Assembly (NCBI GenBank): GCA_027485405.1
Contig: JAIXRB010000061.1
Span: 1-7,900 of the forward strand
Source of the DNA: Leptospiraceae bacterium
GTDB taxonomy: Bacteria > Spirochaetota > Leptospiria > Leptospirales > Leptospiraceae
Direction: 5' to 3'
DNA length: 7,900 nt
Shown here piece by piece: positions 5,898 through 7,900 of this stretch (position 1 is the first letter of the stretch; each line of letters opens with the position of its first letter). The notes beneath the pieces are model-generated. The model did not search any database. It was not told the DNA's origin and was given only the letters and a program-made list of their open reading frames with translations. Made by a program: the position numbers and the translations under genes.

Positions 5898-6862
5898 ACA
5901 AGCTAAATGCGAAAAAAGTCGCGGGCCTATTGGTAACATACTTTCCTGAATCTACTTTCTTTGCAAATTTCAATCAGTATGCTTATGAATTGGACCATTG
6001 GTTTATTTGGGATAATGGATCTGACCACAAAACAGTGGATTTGCTAGAGAAACTAAGTGAGAAGTTTTCTTCTCAGATAGATTTAATTTTGAAATCAGAA
6101 AATTTCGGATTGGCTAAAGCACAAAACGAATGCTTAGAGATGGCGATTGCCCAAGGATATGACTTTGTGTACTTTTTAGACCAGGACTCCCTTCCAAGCC
6201 CCGGAAGCGTGAAAAATCTAAAGAGCATTTGGGAGGATTTAAGCAAGAAAGGAACAAAGGTCGGTTGGGTAGGCTCGCAAGTCGTGCATCCTTCGGGGAA
6301 GGTACAGAAATACTGGCGTAAGGTGGGTTGGGTTTACCGAAGGCAAGCGTATCCCTTCGAATTCGCATTCATTTCTGGGATAGCTAGTTCTATTAGCTCC
6401 GGTTCTCTTATTTCTAAAGAAGTGTTGTTAGATGCGGGTGATTTAGAGGAGAGGTTTTTTATAGATTACTTAGATATTGAATATTGCATTCGATTGCGAA
6501 GTTTGGGATATGACATTGCCATCGCAAGAGATTCAAAAATTACCCATGTTTTAGGGAATACGGAAAGCAAACAATTACTGGGAATTTCACAGTATCCAAC
6601 TATGCACTCACCCCTTAGGCGTTACTTTATGATGCGAAACCGTATCTGGACCTGGAAAAAACATTTCTGGAAATTTCCAGGCTGGTTTGCTATAGACTTT
6701 GGGAATTTTCTCTACGATTTTTTTAGGGTTCTTGTCTTTGAATCAGAAAAGATCAACCAAACTAAGGCGCTTTTTTACGGTTTATACTCTGGGTTATTTA
6801 CGAAAAAGGATTCAGATTCTTGGAAAAATTCTTCTTTCCTAAAACAGAAAAAAGGCGACTAG
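5894..6862 (+). CDS. Rhamnosyltransferase-like family 2 glycosyltransferase (RfbF type)
   Basis: A 322-residue protein with the motif order of the RfbF-like L-rhamnosyltransferases: LLVTYFP (12-18), WDNGS (39-43), ENFGLAKAQN (69-78), metal-binding LDQDS (95-99), SSGSLIS (168-174), FFIDYLDIEYCIRL (188-201), and SPLRRYFMMRN (239-249), a C-terminal signature of this group. It should transfer a deoxyhexose, probably rhamnose from dTDP-L-rhamnose, to a growing lipid-linked glycan at the inner face of the inner membrane. The basic-aromatic C-terminal region may bind the membrane. I chose ATG 5894 because it forms ATGA with the stop of the preceding gene; an in-frame ATG at 5876 would add only six residues. 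Its last 24 bp overlap the end of the convergent minus-strand glycosyltransferase. No terminator is visible after it. Family assignment is firm, sugar specificity inferred. Confidence 0.92.
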   Translation: MNKLNAKKVAGLLVTYFPESTFFANFNQYAYELDHWFIWDNGSDHKTVDLLEKLSEKFSSQIDLILKSENFGLAKAQNECLEMAIAQGYDFVYFLDQDSLPSPGSVKNLKSIWEDLSKKGTKVGWVGSQVVHPSGKVQKYWRKVGWVYRRQAYPFEFAFISGIASSISSGSLISKEVLLDAGDLEERFFIDYLDIEYCIRLRSLGYDIAIARDSKITHVLGNTESKQLLGISQYPTMHSPLRRYFMMRNRIWTWKKHFWKFPGWFAIDFGNFLYDFFRVLVFESEKINQTKALFYGLYSGLFTKKDSDSWKNSSFLKQKKGD

Positions 6863-7843
6863 ATTGCGGTACCAGGCTTGTTGCCAGAACCCATAACGAA
6901 ATTGTAAAAGCTTCCGTAAGATCCAAGACTTGTCTCTCGCATTAAGAAACTGTTCCAAAATTGTTCTATCCTTAGAACTTAACGATTCTTGGTAAAGACC
7001 TAGGAAAGCCCGAGCCTGCTCCCATCGTGTATCTCTCTCGTGTTGCCATTCCTTCACATAACTCCTAAGGTTCCTTAAATGAGATTTTACTCGATTTTTG
7101 GAGATCCCCGTACTACCAATAACATTAGCAGAATGTTGCCGGTAGAGAATCTGCGGGACTGGGTCTGATTTTATGGTTCCGAAACAACAAGCGACAAGCC
7201 CAATCCACCAATCGTGCATTTTGGCGCCAATTGGAATCAGATCAATTTTTTCCGCCAAGGCTCGATTGATTGCCATAGAACATCCCGTGATGGTCGGCTG
7301 GCACAATAACCGAGCCAGTGAATTGCTAATCTTTGGATCAAGATCCATTCGCTTCCAAAAGGTTTTACCTAAAGCTTTACCTGATTCATCCACCAATTCC
7401 AAATCAGAATGGTAAAGTATGGGTTGACCCTTACCTTTGCTCGTTTCTATTTCTTGTATTGCGGCCAATGCTTTCTCTACCTTATCGGTCAGCCAAATAT
7501 CATCTTGGTCGCAAAAAAAGAAGTACTCTATTTCTGAATTTTGTTTGGCTTTTTGGAGAAGCAGGGAAAAGCTCTGGATGACTCCGATGTTTTGAGAAGA
7601 ATTAGAGTCTAAATGGATGGTTAAACTATTAACATGTTTCTTTGCGAAAGTATTGGCTACTTTTAAGGATTGGTCTTGGCTTCCATCGTCACGGAGAAAC
7701 AGAATACTTGAGATAGTTTGTGTTTCTAAGGATTTTAAAAGCTGGTTTAGATATGCTTCTCCGTTGTAAAGAGATAGAAGAATTGCTGATTCTATCCTTT
7801 CGTTTAATGTCTTATTCAAAAAAAAATTTTCGATTTCATTCAA
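6839..7843 (-). CDS. Family 2 glycosyltransferase (DQDDIW type, rhamnosyltransferase-like), non-ATG start
   Basis: A 334-residue GT-A glycosyltransferase. Motifs: LLSLYNG (22-28), RDDGSQD (51-57), the metal site CDQDDIW (111-117), TGCSMAINR (186-194), MHDWW (209-213) with the likely catalytic acid, and YRQHSANVIGS (234-244). These are seen in RgpA/RgpB-like and related LPS rhamnosyltransferases; the exact sugar is uncertain. The C-terminal 70-80 residues are basic and aromatic (WILRKLLQFRYGFWQQ), perhaps membrane-associated. The start is odd: an in-frame TGA lies immediately upstream of TTG 7843-7841, and the only other nearby in-frame candidate is TTG 7819-7817. ATGs at 7847 and 7839 are out of frame; the second would be in frame if the nine-T run at 7826-7818 had one more T. 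No Shine-Dalgarno is visible. The 3' end overlaps the convergent gene by 24 bp. The coding body is certain; the start and present on/off state are not. Confidence 0.87.
   Translation of the reverse strand: MNEIENFFLNKTLNERIESAILLSLYNGEAYLNQLLKSLETQTISSILFLRDDGSQDQSLKVANTFAKKHVNSLTIHLDSNSSQNIGVIQSFSLLLQKAKQNSEIEYFFFCDQDDIWLTDKVEKALAAIQEIETSKGKGQPILYHSDLELVDESGKALGKTFWKRMDLDPKISNSLARLLCQPTITGCSMAINRALAEKIDLIPIGAKMHDWWIGLVACCFGTIKSDPVPQILYRQHSANVIGSTGISKNRVKSHLRNLRSYVKEWQHERDTRWEQARAFLGLYQESLSSKDRTILEQFLNARDKSWILRKLLQFRYGFWQQAWYRNLVAFFLF
7818..7826. repeat. Homopolymer A9 (T9 on coding strand) at gene 5' end
   Basis: Nine consecutive A's on the plus strand read as T9 within codons 6-9 of the minus-strand glycosyltransferase counted from TTG 7843. 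Runs of this length can slip during replication. At T9 only the TTG start gives the full protein. At T10 the ATG at 7839 would read through in frame. At T8 the TTG frame would hit TGA at once. Confidence 0.6.
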
Positions 7844-7900
7844 TCATTACTAAAATTACAATTTGAGTAAAACCGGAGGTTACCTTTCTCTTTCTGCGAA
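7844..7900. other. Right-edge sequence, no supported gene
   Basis: These 57 bases hold no recognisable gene. On the minus strand two frames stay open to the window edge. One ends in a TGA that would overlap the out-of-frame ATG 7839 as ATGA, so the tail of an upstream minus-strand gene is possible but unprovable here. A GGAGG on the plus strand (7875-7879) has no start codon behind it inside the window. Confidence 0.3.

Noticed and set aside
6839..6900. Looked for a bidirectional terminator at the convergent junction
   Set aside because: There is no stable hairpin followed by a U run on either strand near the two stop codons.
7875..7900. Strong GGAGG on the plus strand near the right edge
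   Set aside because: No ATG, GTG or TTG follows within the window at usable spacing, so no gene start can be supported.

Overview
The window looks like part of a surface-polysaccharide (O-antigen/LPS) locus from a spirochaete, most likely Leptospira. The reasons are the low-to-moderate GC content (about 40% by eye), tightly packed glycan genes with weak Shine-Dalgarno sequences, and a large membrane protein (311-1855) resembling the putative glycosyltransferase family named after Leptospira loci LA_3751/LA_3752. The genus is an inference. No rRNA, tRNA, CRISPR array, insertion sequence or phage gene was seen.

Left part (1-4988, all minus strand, read right to left). A gene cluster begins with a GtrA-like flippase domain fused to a SAM-dependent methyltransferase (3849-4988). 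Three bases later comes a D-2-hydroxyacid dehydrogenase (2853-3845). Then follow a DPM1-like family 2 glycosyltransferase (1940-2743), a GT-C-like multi-span membrane protein (311-1855), and, through an ATGA overlap, the first 104 codons of another hydrophobic membrane protein that runs off the left edge (1-314). A GtrA-like protein, a polyprenyl-phosphate sugar synthase and a GT-C transferase are the three parts of a Gtr-type system, which decorates glycans on the far side of the inner membrane using lipid-linked sugars. Here the set appears to carry a built-in methyltransferase and a dehydrogenase.

Right part (4989-7900). A 126-bp divergent intergenic region precedes two plus-strand glycosyltransferases joined by an ATGA overlap (5115-5897, 5894-6862). 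Both resemble rhamnosyltransferases. They converge on, and overlap by 24 bp, a minus-strand family 2 glycosyltransferase (6839-7843). That last gene has no in-frame ATG near its 5' end. Its only plausible starts are TTG codons beside a run of nine T's, and one extra T would place an ATG in frame.

Together the genes suggest cytoplasmic assembly of a probably rhamnose-containing repeat by the three right-hand transferases, plus lipid-carrier-based side-group addition by the left-hand operon. Sugar and acceptor specificities cannot be read from the sequence.
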